In this document: positions 56,499-63,918 of the stretch, piece by piece
Layout: each line of letters opens with the position of its first letter
How positions within the stretch are numbered: the first letter of the stretch is position 1
Source of the DNA: Micromonospora sonchi
GTDB taxonomy: Bacteria; Actinomycetota; Actinomycetes; Mycobacteriales; Micromonosporaceae
DNA length: 64,000 nt
NCBI RefSeq assembly: GCF_014646235.1
Contig: NZ_BMNB01000006.1
Span: 62,001-126,000 of the forward strand
Direction: 5' to 3'
The notes under the pieces: model-generated
Databases searched by the model: none
What the model saw: only the letters and a program-made list of their open reading frames with translations
What the model was told of the DNA's origin: nothing
Position numbers and translations under genes: made by a program

Positions 56499-57396
56499 CC
56501 GGCTCCAGGTCGAGGTCCAGGGCCGCGCCCTGAAGCTCTCCAACCTGGACAAGGTCCTCTACCCGCAAGCCGGTTTCACCAAGGGCGAGGTGATCGACTA
56601 CTACACCCGGATCGCCCCGGTGCTGCTGCCACACCTGGCCGACCGGGCCTTGACCCGGATCCGGTACCCGAACGGGGTGGAGGACAACTCGTTCTTCGAG
56701 AAGAACGCCCCCGCCGCCACCCCCGAGTGGGTACGCACCGAGACGCTGCCCGCCCCCGGATCGAGCAAGGGGCGGGAAACCATCGACTACGTGGTCGCCG
56801 ACGACCTGCCCACCCTGGTCTGGCTGGCCAACCTCGCCGCGCTGGAACTGCACACGCCGCAGTGGAAGATCGGCAAACACCCGGACATGATGGTCGTCGA
56901 CCTGGACCCGGGCCCACCCGCCGGGCTGGCGGAGTGCTGCACGGTGGCGATCCTGATGCGCGACCGGCTCGCCGACGACGGCGTCGACTCGTACCCGAAG
57001 ACCTCCGGCAAGAAGGGCATGCAGCTCTGCTGCCCGATCGCCGGGACCCAGTCCGCCGACGACGTGTCGGCGTACGCGCGTCGGATCGCCCAGGAGCTGG
57101 AACGCGAACACCCCAAGCTGGTCGTGTCCAAGATGGCGAGGACGCTCCGGCCGGGCAAGGTCTTCATCGACTGGAGTCAGAACAACGCGGCGAAGACGAC
57201 GGTGGCGCCCTACTCGTTGCGCGCCCAGGCCGTGCCGTCGGTGTCGACGCCGCTGACCTGGGAGGAGGTGGAGGCCGGCCCGCGCGGGAAGCAGCCCGCC
57301 GTCCGCCGGTTCACCGCCGCCGAGGTCCTGAAACGAGCCGAGAAGTACGGCGACCTGCTCGCCCCACTCCTCGACGGCGGCCCCACCCTCCCGTAA
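56488..57396 (+). CDS. LigD polymerase/primase-domain protein
   Basis: 302 residues, ATG at 56488, overlapping the ligase gene by 11 bases. The archaeo-eukaryotic primase fold of LigD Pol has VVDLDPG with Asp138 and Asp140 as metal ligands, and FIDWSQN with the third Asp. Conserved 5'-phosphate-binding residues lie in SNLDKVLYPQAGFTKGEVID and in TSGKKGMQL. It fills gaps at double-strand breaks, preferring ribonucleotides, and works with Ku and the neighbouring ligase. The phosphoesterase domain is not encoded here. Confidence 0.94.
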   Translation: MPADRLQVEVQGRALKLSNLDKVLYPQAGFTKGEVIDYYTRIAPVLLPHLADRALTRIRYPNGVEDNSFFEKNAPAATPEWVRTETLPAPGSSKGRETIDYVVADDLPTLVWLANLAALELHTPQWKIGKHPDMMVVDLDPGPPAGLAECCTVAILMRDRLADDGVDSYPKTSGKKGMQLCCPIAGTQSADDVSAYARRIAQELEREHPKLVVSKMARTLRPGKVFIDWSQNNAAKTTVAPYSLRAQAVPSVSTPLTWEEVEAGPRGKQPAVRRFTAAEVLKRAEKYGDLLAPLLDGGPTLP

Positions 57397-57410
57397 CAAG
57401 CACTCGGAGT

Positions 57411-57461
57411 AGGAAGGGCCCCCTACCAACGCCTGCGGTAGAGGTGAGAGCCCCTCTCAAC
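57411..57461 (+). repeat. Composite intergenic repeat, degenerate copy (locus 5)
   Basis: Unit A AGGAAGGGCCCCCTACCAAC (57411-57430), linker GCCTGCGGTAG and unit B AGGTGAGAGCCCCTCTCAAC (57442-57461). The linker and the AGG, GCCCC and AAC anchors are kept. The unit overlaps the stop codon of the minus-strand gene ending at 57457, as at locus 4. Confidence 0.7.
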
Positions 57462-58518
57462 CCTGCCGGCGTAGTCGTGCGTAGGCCCCGCTGAGCAGGG
57501 CTACCGTGATCACGCTGACGAGCACGTCGCTGACCAGGGCCTCGCCGGGCGATGCCGGCGCGTACGGCGGCACGAGGTACGCCAGGACCGCCGCGCCGAC
57601 CAGCGCCCCCGCGACGCAGGCCAACACGTGGCCCTGCCCCCAACCGGCGCGCCCGGACCAGCGGACGAGCACCACCGCCAGCCCAGCGATGACGATCACC
57701 GCAACGGCGACCCCGAGCCAGTTGGTCTGCATGCTCACGGCAAGGTAACCGACCAGGACCAGCACCCCGGGAAGGGCCGGTCGTGGCGCGCCGGCCGGTG
57801 CCCGGTCAGTTAACCGCGCATCGGCCGGGCGGCGCCGCCAGCGGGGCAGCGCGGCCACCACGATGAGGGCGGCTACCACCGCGGCCGCCCCGACGAGCTG
57901 CCCAGGGCTGGCCAGGAACCCCGCCCGGCCGCTGTCGTCGGTGAAAATGAGCAGGCTGCCCAGCAGGTAGAGAGCGGCCACCGCGACCAGGCCGGGTGCC
58001 CGCAACCATGGGCGCAGGCGGCGGGCCGGGGAGAGGTACGACTCGACGATCGCGATCGGCGCGCAGATGGTCAACGCCACGTGGTTGCCCAGGAAGCTGA
58101 CCGCCTCCTGGGCGCTGATCCCCAGCCACGGGATACGGGTCTGGTCCGCCGCGCTGAGGTCGGCGAACTCGGTGTCGGCGAGGAAATCGGGGTTGAACAG
58201 CGACTGGTCGACCAGCCCCGCCTGGAACACACCGAATCCCGCCGCGAGCAGCAGGATCATCGGCCACCCTGCGCCCGTACGCCGGGCCGCCTCCCGGATC
58301 AGGATCGCCGCGCCGCCGTACATCGGGGCCAGCACGACCACGACGAGCAGCATGTCCGTGCCGGCGAACCCGCCCCATGAGCACTCGGCCGCCCAGGGGG
58401 CGAGCAGCAGCAGTGCCACGACCGGGACAAGTCGCCGCACTGATTGCCCGGCGCCCGGCACCTCGGTCTGCTGGCCCGCTTCCGCGACGCCGGCCCGCTG
58501 CTGTCCGTGGTGAGTCAT
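57457..58518 (-). CDS. Polytopic membrane protein
   Basis: 353 residues from ATG at 58518. About nine hydrophobic helices are seen (RLVPVVALLLLAPWAAECSW; MLLVVVVLAPMYGGAAILIR; VAVAVIVIAGLAVVLVRW among others). The AAECSW segment after the first helix and EAVSFLGNHVALTICAPIAI are conserved-looking, the latter with a buried His. It resembles uncharacterised actinobacterial integral membrane proteins annotated only by hydrophobicity. It lies 68 bases beyond the phosphotransferase gene on the same strand. Confidence 0.75.
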   Translation of the reverse strand: MTHHGQQRAGVAEAGQQTEVPGAGQSVRRLVPVVALLLLAPWAAECSWGGFAGTDMLLVVVVLAPMYGGAAILIREAARRTGAGWPMILLLAAGFGVFQAGLVDQSLFNPDFLADTEFADLSAADQTRIPWLGISAQEAVSFLGNHVALTICAPIAIVESYLSPARRLRPWLRAPGLVAVAALYLLGSLLIFTDDSGRAGFLASPGQLVGAAAVVAALIVVAALPRWRRRPADARLTDRAPAGAPRPALPGVLVLVGYLAVSMQTNWLGVAVAVIVIAGLAVVLVRWSGRAGWGQGHVLACVAGALVGAAVLAYLVPPYAPASPGEALVSDVLVSVITVALLSGAYARLRRQG

Positions 58519-58586
58519 GGCTCGACTGTCCTGGCAGCGCGAGGGCGCCACTAGCGCCATTGGTCTATGCCACCGCCGACCATCGA

Positions 58587-59519
58587 CTATCCGAGGCGGT
58601 CGTGGTCGTCGAGGATCTCGGCGATCACGTGCTGGTTGGCGGCGGCCAACTCGGGCGCGGTGTCGAGGTGCTGCCGCACCAGCAGCATCGCCTTCCACAG
58701 CGCCCAGCCCCGCGCCCGCGCCCAGGTGCCGGCGTCCTGGCCGACCGTCTCCCGGAACGCCCGGCGGCTCTCGCCGGAGAGCATCGCCCAGGCGATCACC
58801 AGGTCGCAGGCCGGGTCGCCCACTCCGCAGGTGCCGAAGTCGATGACGGCGCTCAGCTTCCCCTCCGCCACCAGCAGGTTTCCCACCGCGAGGTCCCCGT
58901 GGAACCACACCGGCTCGCCGCGCCACTCGGCGGCCAGGGCCGCCTCCCAGACCGCGCCGGCCCGCGCCACGTCAACGTGACCCGCCAGCGTGGCCAGCAA
59001 CTGGCGGGTCTCCGCGTCGTAGTGGGCCGGCGGGGCACCCCGGTAGAAGCTGTGCTCCCCGGCGACCGGCCCGCCGGTGGCGTCGCAAGCCTGAAGGGCA
59101 CGGAGGAGATCGGCCACCGAGACCGCGAACCCCGTCAGGTCGTCGATGCGCCCCCGGTCGGCCGTCTCGCCGGGCAGCCAGCCCCGCACCGACCACGGAA
59201 AGGGGTACCCCTCGCCGGGCACGCCCAGACCGAGGACCGGCGGGACGGCGACCGGCAGATGCGGGGCCAGCCGGGGAAGCCACTCGTTCTCCTTGGCCAC
59301 CCCGGGGACGTACCCGGCGGCGGTGGGCAGTCGTACGGTCAGCTCGCTGCCCAGCCGGTACGTCCGGTTGTCGTGCCCGTCGACCGGCACCGGCCGCACC
59401 GGCAGGTCGGCCCACTGCGGAAACTGGGCGGCGAGCAGACGCCTCACCAGGCCGGCGGTAATCCCGGCGCGGCCATCGAGCCCAGCCGGCAGCGTCTCGT
59501 CGTCCGTGGTCGAAGGCAT
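58587..59519 (-). CDS. Aminoglycoside phosphotransferase-like (APH) kinase
   Basis: 310 residues from ATG at 59519; AAGGA lies eight bases upstream, while ATG 59528 would leave no space. The kinase-like fold has RPVPVDGHDNRTYRLGSELTV with the nucleotide loop, Brenner motif VWFHGDLAVGNLLV (catalytic Asp and Asn), and VIDFGTCGVGDPACDL with the DFG-equivalent Asp. Proteins of this type (APH/ChoK/homoserine kinase-like) phosphorylate small alcohols or antibiotics. Its GEHSFYRG loop suggests a non-aminoglycoside substrate of the family seen in many actinomycetes. Resistance is possible but should not be assumed. Confidence 0.85.
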   Translation of the reverse strand: MPSTTDDETLPAGLDGRAGITAGLVRRLLAAQFPQWADLPVRPVPVDGHDNRTYRLGSELTVRLPTAAGYVPGVAKENEWLPRLAPHLPVAVPPVLGLGVPGEGYPFPWSVRGWLPGETADRGRIDDLTGFAVSVADLLRALQACDATGGPVAGEHSFYRGAPPAHYDAETRQLLATLAGHVDVARAGAVWEAALAAEWRGEPVWFHGDLAVGNLLVAEGKLSAVIDFGTCGVGDPACDLVIAWAMLSGESRRAFRETVGQDAGTWARARGWALWKAMLLVRQHLDTAPELAAANQHVIAEILDDHDRLG

Positions 59520-59625
59520 GGCGTACATCCTTGGTAGATGTCGGCCCTGCGGCAACGCGATTTCCTGACCCATTGGGTGTCTTGCGGACTCGACAGGGTG
59601 GGGCAGCAGGTAGTAGGACGTACCT

Positions 59626-60378
59626 ATGCCTGCTGCCACGCCCGTGCTCTCCGTCGTCGGTCTCGCCGAGCGGGAGCAGCCGCTGCTCACCTACCTTGAC
59701 CAGCGGAGCGGTCATCGCCAGGATCTGACGGCCGCCGAGCTGGGCGACTGGGCGGCGCGCTCCGCCGGCCTGCTGCGTGACGGGTGCGGGCTGACGCCGG
59801 GCAGTCGGGTGGCCGTGCTGTTGCCGCCGCACTGGCGTACTGCTGCGATCTTGCTCGGTGCCTGGTCGGTGGGGCTGGAGGTGTCGTTCCGGCCGCGCGC
59901 CACCGCCGGGCTGCCGGTGCTGGAGCCCGGTGGAGCGCGACCGTACGACGCGGTCTTCGTCACCCCGCAACGGCTCGACGACTGGTTGGAGGACGTGCCC
60001 GACGGGCTGCACCGCTACCTGGTCGGCACCGGGCCGGAGCCGCTGGCCGACGTACCCGCCGGCTGGCTCGACTGGTCCGTGGAGGTGCTCCGGCACACCG
60101 GCGTCCCGCCGGAGCAGCGGGCGATCCGGGCGACCGACCCGGCGAGCCCGGACGGCACCAGCTACGGCCAGTGGGGCGGGATCGCCCGCGAGATGGCCGA
60201 GCGGTGGGACCTGCGCGTCGGCGACCGATTGCTGATCGACGTGGCCGAGCACGAGGAGCCCGTGAAGTGGCTGCTCGCCCCACTGTCGACCGGCGCGTCG
60301 GTGGTGCTCGCCGCCGACCTCGACCCGGCCCGCCGGGACGCGGTGATCGCCGGCGAGGGCGTCACCCGGGTGCTCTGA
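59626..60378 (+). CDS. TIGR03089-type protein, truncated acyl-CoA-synthetase fold
   Basis: 250 residues. The N-terminal half matches the start of AMP-binding enzymes (LTYLDQRSGHRQDLTAAELG; GSRVAVLLPPHWRTAAILLG; WSVGLEVSFRPRA). The phosphate-binding loop YTSGSTG and the C-terminal subdomain are missing, replaced by a region ending PDGTSYGQWGGIAREMAERW. This is the layout of TIGR03089 proteins of actinobacteria, which keep the length and so are not decay products. Ligase activity is unlikely. The role is unknown. Confidence 0.82.
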   Translation: MPAATPVLSVVGLAEREQPLLTYLDQRSGHRQDLTAAELGDWAARSAGLLRDGCGLTPGSRVAVLLPPHWRTAAILLGAWSVGLEVSFRPRATAGLPVLEPGGARPYDAVFVTPQRLDDWLEDVPDGLHRYLVGTGPEPLADVPAGWLDWSVEVLRHTGVPPEQRAIRATDPASPDGTSYGQWGGIAREMAERWDLRVGDRLLIDVAEHEEPVKWLLAPLSTGASVVLAADLDPARRDAVIAGEGVTRVL

Positions 60379-60394
60379 CGGCGCGGGCCGATCC

Positions 60395-60721
60395 TCACTC
60401 GGCGTCGAGCTGTTCGAGCAGGTCGACGGCGGCCCGCATGTAGCCGCTGATCCAGCGGTCGTGGATGCGTTTGATCGGCAGCGGGGCGAGCGACAGGTGG
60501 CGCTCCCGGCCCACCCTGCGCCCGGTCACCAACCCGGCGCGTTCCAGCACCCGCAGATGTTGCAGCACGGTGGTGCGGTCCAGTTCGGGCAGCAGAGCGC
60601 AGAGTGAGCCGGTGGTCTGCGGGGCAGCCTTGAGCGCGTCGAGCATCCGTCGACGTGCCGGCGAGGCGAGCGCCTTGAACACCAGATCATCGTCGGAATC
60701 CTTGGCGACCGAGCCAGTCAT
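60395..60721 (-). CDS. ArsR-family regulator of the SRPBCC gene
   Basis: 108 residues from ATG at 60721. The winged-helix DNA-binding domain has LVFKALASPARRRMLDALKA and LPELDRTTVLQHLRVLERAG. No metal-binding Cys set is seen, so it is a non-metal ArsR type, as usual for those paired with SRPBCC (AHSA1) genes. The start codon itself lies in the palindrome at 60719-60740, so no leader or ribosome site can exist. It should repress both genes through this palindrome. Confidence 0.9.
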   Translation of the reverse strand: MTGSVAKDSDDDLVFKALASPARRRMLDALKAAPQTTGSLCALLPELDRTTVLQHLRVLERAGLVTGRRVGRERHLSLAPLPIKRIHDRWISGYMRAAVDLLEQLDAE

Positions 60722-60740
60722 GTTGTAAAAATACAACATG
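60719..60740. promoter_or_regulatory. Palindromic operator containing both divergent start codons
   Basis: CATGTTGTA (60719-60727) and TACAACATG (60732-60740) are perfect 9-bp arms around AAAA. The ATG codons of the ArsR gene (60719-60721, minus strand) and the SRPBCC gene (60738-60740, plus strand) are the outer parts of the two arms. AT-rich hexamers six bases upstream of each ATG could serve as -10 elements. Confidence 0.8.
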
Positions 60741-61208
60741 GCTGCAGCCCTCACGGAACTCTCCTTCACCGTCTCCGGGCGCATCGCGCGTCCGCGCGCC
60801 GAGGTGTACGAAGCCGTCGCCGACCCGGCGCAGCTCTCCCGGTACTTCACCACCGGCGGTGCACAGGGGCGCCTCGAACCGGGGAAGCCGGTCATGTGGG
60901 ACTTCCACGACTTCCCCGGCGCCTTCCCGGTCACGGTGGCCGAGGCCGACCCGCCGCGCCGGATCGTCATCGAGTGGGACGGCGAGGCGACCACGGGCGA
61001 CCGCGGCAACACCCGGGTCGTCTTCGAGTTCGAGTCGATCGACGACGACACCCGGACCCTGGTGACCATCACCGAGACGTCCTGGCAGCCGACCCCCGAG
61101 GGAGCCCGGGCCGCGTTCGGCAACTGCCAGGGGTGGACCGGCATGCTCGCCGCCCTCAAGGCCTGGCTGGAGCACGGCATCAACCTGCGCGAAGGCTTCT
61201 ACAAGTAA
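60738..61208 (+). CDS. SRPBCC (AHSA1-like) domain protein
   Basis: 156 residues. It is a START/Bet v1-like fold beginning TELSFTVSGRIARPRAEVYE, with ADPAQLSRYFTTGG, WDFHDFPGAFPVTVAEADPP, a central LVTITETSW strand and a C-terminal helix (WTGMLAALKAWLEHGINLRE). AHSA1-type proteins in bacteria bind small hydrophobic ligands, and many are paired with ArsR regulators, as here. The ligand is unknown. The ATG has no room for a Shine-Dalgarno site outside the operator, so it is translated from a leaderless mRNA. Confidence 0.9.
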   Translation: MAAALTELSFTVSGRIARPRAEVYEAVADPAQLSRYFTTGGAQGRLEPGKPVMWDFHDFPGAFPVTVAEADPPRRIVIEWDGEATTGDRGNTRVVFEFESIDDDTRTLVTITETSWQPTPEGARAAFGNCQGWTGMLAALKAWLEHGINLREGFYK

Positions 61209-61304
61209 GTGCGACCGGCAATCGGGCGGTGGTGACGAGGCGAGTCCTGGCCTGCGCGGCGCCGGCCGATCAGCCTGAGGGGCTGCGTCGGCCTCGTCGC
61301 GCAG

Positions 61305-61475
61305 CATGCCGCAACTCATGCTCGGCGCACGAGATGCCGCAACTCGCGGCCTCAACGGACCCGGACACCCCGACATACCGCAACCCGTGCCGCCCACCGG
61401 ACGGGACACCCCGGCATGCCGCAACCCGCGCCCGACCCGATCGGCCCGAACACCCCGACATGCCGCATCCCGCGC
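61305..61475 (+). repeat. Imperfect tandem repeats in a non-coding stretch
   Basis: Five copies of CATGCCGCAACCCG-like sequence begin at 61305, 61333, 61374, 61415 and 61459, the last four about 41-44 bases apart; each is followed by CCGCC/CGCC-rich sequence and ACACCCCG. The whole gap 61209-61724 has no supportable gene. The copies differ too much to be CRISPR repeats. Confidence 0.65.
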
Positions 61476-61724
61476 CGCCCACCGCCCCAGACACACCTGG
61501 ACCGCGGCTACGACAGCAATCGCCTTGATCAACGCCGATCGCCGTTTCGCCGTAATGGCGGTGTCCGCCCCGATCAGACGCCGCCATACCGACGAAACGG
61601 AGTCGATCAACAGGCTACGGAGGCCAGCGGCCGATCACTGAGAGAAGCCGCAACAGGTGGGGATGTGCCCGCCTCGTCCCATCGCCCTATTGCCGATCGC
61701 TCCAAGCCGGAGCACGCCTGACAG

Positions 61725-61889
61725 TCAATCGACCCTGGGTGCCCGAGGCCGGTCGAGCCCCGGCGCGCGTCGCGAGCAGGGCGTGCTGTGCTCGTAGGGC
61801 AGCACGCACCGCCCGCCGCCGCCGGGCAGTGGCTGGTCGCAGAAGACCCAGTGGCGTACGCACTGCTGGTCCTCGGTCGAGACGGTCAC
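61725..61889 (-). CDS. Small Cys-containing hypothetical protein
   Basis: 54 residues from GTG at 61889, overlapping the stop of the 41-residue gene (GTGA). The sequence VTVSTEDQQCVRHWVFCDQP continues with GGGGRCVLPYEHSTPCSRRA. Its four Cys and a His suggest a small metal-binding or disulfide fold. The last part is Arg/Pro-rich. It is the third gene of the DivIVA micro-operon. No family is known to me. Confidence 0.65.
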   Translation of the reverse strand: MTVSTEDQQCVRHWVFCDQPLPGGGGRCVLPYEHSTPCSRRAPGLDRPRAPRVD

Positions 61890-62011
61890 CCCGCCCGGCT
61901 CGACCGGGCGTTCAGGCGGGCCAGCACCCGGGCGGCGGTCCGCGCAAAGATCCGGGCCCGCGTCAGATCGGGCGCGCCGACCGGTAAGTGGATCACCCAA
62001 CGTTCGCTCAT
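61886..62011 (-). CDS. 41-residue hypothetical protein
   Basis: Start ATG at 62011 overlaps the stop of the DivIVA-domain gene (ATGA). The protein MSERWVIHLPVGAPDLTRAR continues IFARTAARVLARLNARSSRAG: a short strand then a basic amphipathic helix. GC-rich codon ends and overlaps at both sides support it as a real gene although it is very short. Its function is unknown. Confidence 0.65.
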   Translation of the reverse strand: MSERWVIHLPVGAPDLTRARIFARTAARVLARLNARSSRAG

Positions 62012-62298
62012 CGGTACCGGTTCCTCGCCGACTGGGCGCTCTGCCAGGCACGCAGCGCATCCTTGATCCGTACGTTCTCCTCCTGCGCCACGGCCACGGC
62101 GACCTGCGCGGCGGCCAGCTCGTCGGCCACCCGGTGCAGAAAGGCGCGGATCTCGGCCGGATCCAGGCCGTGCCGCCGGACGTTGAGACACCGCTCGCGG
62201 ACCTGTGCGGGCCGCAGTGGAAACGGGCCCGGCGGCGGAATCGCTGGTTCGGGTCTTGTCGCAGGCCGGCGCAGCAGCCGGCGGATCAGGTAGCGCAC
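62008..62298 (-). CDS. DivIVA-domain small protein
   Basis: 96 residues from GTG at 62298. After a Pro-rich region comes FPLRPAQVRERCLNVRRHGL, then DPAEIRAFLHRVADELAAAQ and VAVAVAQEENVRIKDALRAW, the RxGYDxxEVDxFL-type start and coiled coil of DivIVA proteins (here RRHGLDPAEIRAFL). Full-length DivIVA directs polar growth; this short form lacks the long coiled coil and may be an accessory protein. It is divergent from the GntR gene across 353 bases and leads a three-gene operon. Confidence 0.8.
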   Translation of the reverse strand: MRYLIRRLLRRPATRPEPAIPPPGPFPLRPAQVRERCLNVRRHGLDPAEIRAFLHRVADELAAAQVAVAVAQEENVRIKDALRAWQSAQSARNRYR

Positions 62299-62651
62299 GT
62301 GTTGACCACCCTTCGTCGGATCGGGTGACGGTGGAGGGGCGGCCTCCGCCGAGGGGGTCGGCGGAGACCGCCCGCGCCCGGCCGCCGCAGCCTCAATTGG
62401 CGGTACGACGACAGGGCCGCGCCGGGGAGCGCGGAGATGGGGTCTCGACGGCGATGCGAGACCGGTACGAGAGGCGCCAACCGACCGCATCAGCACCGCA
62501 TCACCACGAGTGACGGTATTGCCACCGAGTCACCTATGTCAAGCATGTCTCTGAGTCAGTGACCCACTTGTGTCACCGATGCTACGTGTGTTGCCTGTGG
62601 CGTAGCTGTTGATCGATACTGGGCGGGCCAACCGACTGCAAGGGGCCTGAC
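62299..62651. other. Divergent intergenic region between DivIVA operon and GntR gene
   Basis: No gene is seen. GTGAC and GTCAC occur repeatedly in the right half, including GTGAC/GTCAC about eight bases apart near 62560-62575 and further half-sites around 62510-62545. This is the probable promoter area for both genes and the likely binding region for the GntR protein. Confidence 0.5.
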
Positions 62652-62879
62652 GTGCCTATTCCGCCCACCATGGATGAGCTGCTCGAAGATCTCCTGAGCA
62701 AGATCAAGGATGGGACGTATCCGCCTGGGTCTCAGCTGCCCTCAGGGCGGGCGCTGGCGGACGAGTACGACGTCTCGCAGTCCACGATCAGCCGAGCGGT
62801 GGCGCGGCTGCGGGATCAGGGCGTGCTGGTCGGCCGCCCAGGGCGCGGCGTCTTCGTCGCGGAGTCCAGCCGGCGCTGA
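62652..62879 (+). CDS. Minimal GntR-family regulator (DNA-binding domain only)
   Basis: 75 residues from GTG at 62652, with AAGGGGCC upstream. It consists almost entirely of a GntR winged helix (YPPGSQLPSGRALADEYDVS; TISRAVARLRDQGVLVGRPG; RGVFVAESSRR). There is no ligand-binding domain (HutC/UTRA or FadR type), so it must respond by abundance or a partner. Such short GntR proteins are common in actinomycete plasmids and integrative elements. It is divergent from the DivIVA micro-operon, which is its likely target. Confidence 0.88.
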   Translation: MPIPPTMDELLEDLLSKIKDGTYPPGSQLPSGRALADEYDVSQSTISRAVARLRDQGVLVGRPGRGVFVAESSRR

Positions 62880-62881
62880 CC

Positions 62882-63334
62882 TCAAACCAGCTCGTCGGCG
62901 GACGATGGCGGAGCGGGACACCAGGTGGTGCACGAGGACCAGGTGGTGAACGAGCGCCAGGCAGCCGACTCTGCCACAGCCTCGGGATGGTGGATCTCCG
63001 CACCAGCTTGGATCAGGAACAGGTCCGTTCGGGAGAGCGCTTCTGCTCGCTCCCCTGGTGCGCGCTCGACGAAGGCCCGTCGTACCGCGTCCATGGCCGC
63101 ATCAAACCGTCCCCGAGGAATCCGATCCAGCAGGCTCGCAATTGGGTAGGTCAGGTGCCCAAGGACGTAGCTGAGGATCAGAGCAATCGCTATCAGCAGC
63201 GGCGTTGGCAGCTTGGCTAATCCCTCGGCGTCGAGCCAGCTCTGCCGGTCGGATAGGTAGATCAGCAGCGACAGGTAGAGCGAACCTGGGATCGCGTACG
63301 CGAAGAGGTCATAGATTCCAACGCTGATGTTCAT
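62882..63334 (-). CDS. Membrane protein, C-terminally altered hypothetical
   Basis: 150 residues from ATG at 63334 (MNISVGIYDLFAYAIPGSLY). Two helices (YLSLLIYLSDRQSW region; LLIAIALILSYVLGHLTYPI) and a charged segment AMDAVRRAFVERAPGERAEA are followed by IQAGAEIHHPEAVAESAAWR. After this the sequence becomes Ser/Thr/Trp/Cys-rich (SFTTWSSCTTWCPAPPSS), unlike the rest, and ends beside the GntR stop. The C terminus looks frameshifted or fused, so the gene may be decayed. Its function is unknown. Confidence 0.6.
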   Translation of the reverse strand: MNISVGIYDLFAYAIPGSLYLSLLIYLSDRQSWLDAEGLAKLPTPLLIAIALILSYVLGHLTYPIASLLDRIPRGRFDAAMDAVRRAFVERAPGERAEALSRTDLFLIQAGAEIHHPEAVAESAAWRSFTTWSSCTTWCPAPPSSADELV

Positions 63335-63457
63335 CTCTAGAGTCCTCTGGGCGGCACCCTCGGGTAGGCGCAGGCGATGCAAAGCTGGCAACGCAGCAAC
63401 CTTCGTAGCGTGACGTGTACCTCGATCCAACCTGGGAGTTGCGAAGTGAGGGCCGCG

Positions 63458-63901
63458 TCAGGCGGCGGCGGTCCCTCGCTCCTGCTTGAGCGGGGTGCTC
63501 CCGCTTTTGCGGATCTTCTCAGCGCGACCGGTGGCAGCCTTCCTCGGCGCTAGCTGCGATACGCGCTGCGGGGAGATGCCAAGAAGTGCACCCGCGTCTC
63601 GGACCGTGTAGCCCTTGGCGAGTAGCGCACGGGCCGCGCTCACCGTTGCCTCTTCGGCGGACTCCTCAGCCTTGCGTAGAGCGCTGCGGGCCTTGTGGGC
63701 GCGGGTCACCTCTTGCGGCAGTTCGGGCTGCACATCGATATCGAAGCTGTTCGGGTCGATGTTGAGCATGAGGGCGATGGCTTCACGTGCCATCTCTTCG
63801 ACTTGGTCGAGACGGCGAGCCTGCGAAAACACGCCCTTGATCTCTGGCACACTGATCGCCCACCAAGAGCCCGAGCGTACGCATCTGGCGGTGTACTTCA
63901 T
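63458..63901 (-). CDS. hicB: HicB-type antitoxin with C-terminal HTH region
   Basis: 147 residues from ATG at 63901 (MKYTARCVRSGSWWAISVPE); GTG 63922 is a second option. The HicB domain (VPEIKGVFSQARRLDQVEEM; AREAIALMLNIDPNSFDIDV) has the fold that blocks HicA. A second part (LAKGYTVRDAGALLGISPQR; VSQLAPRKAATGR) is a helix-turn-helix, so the antitoxin can bind DNA and repress its own operon. It follows the hicA-like gene by 17 bases. Confidence 0.88.
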   Translation of the reverse strand: MKYTARCVRSGSWWAISVPEIKGVFSQARRLDQVEEMAREAIALMLNIDPNSFDIDVQPELPQEVTRAHKARSALRKAEESAEEATVSAARALLAKGYTVRDAGALLGISPQRVSQLAPRKAATGRAEKIRKSGSTPLKQERGTAAA

Positions 63902-63918
63902 CGGTGACGGCCCCCCTC

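Noticed and set aside
58587..59519. Aminoglycoside resistance gene
   Set aside because: Only the general APH fold motifs are visible. The family is broad and many members are not resistance enzymes, so no resistance call is made.
59626..60378. Acyl-CoA synthetase pseudogene
   Set aside because: The short length and lost ATP motif match a known conserved truncated family (TIGR03089 type), so it is probably an intact gene.
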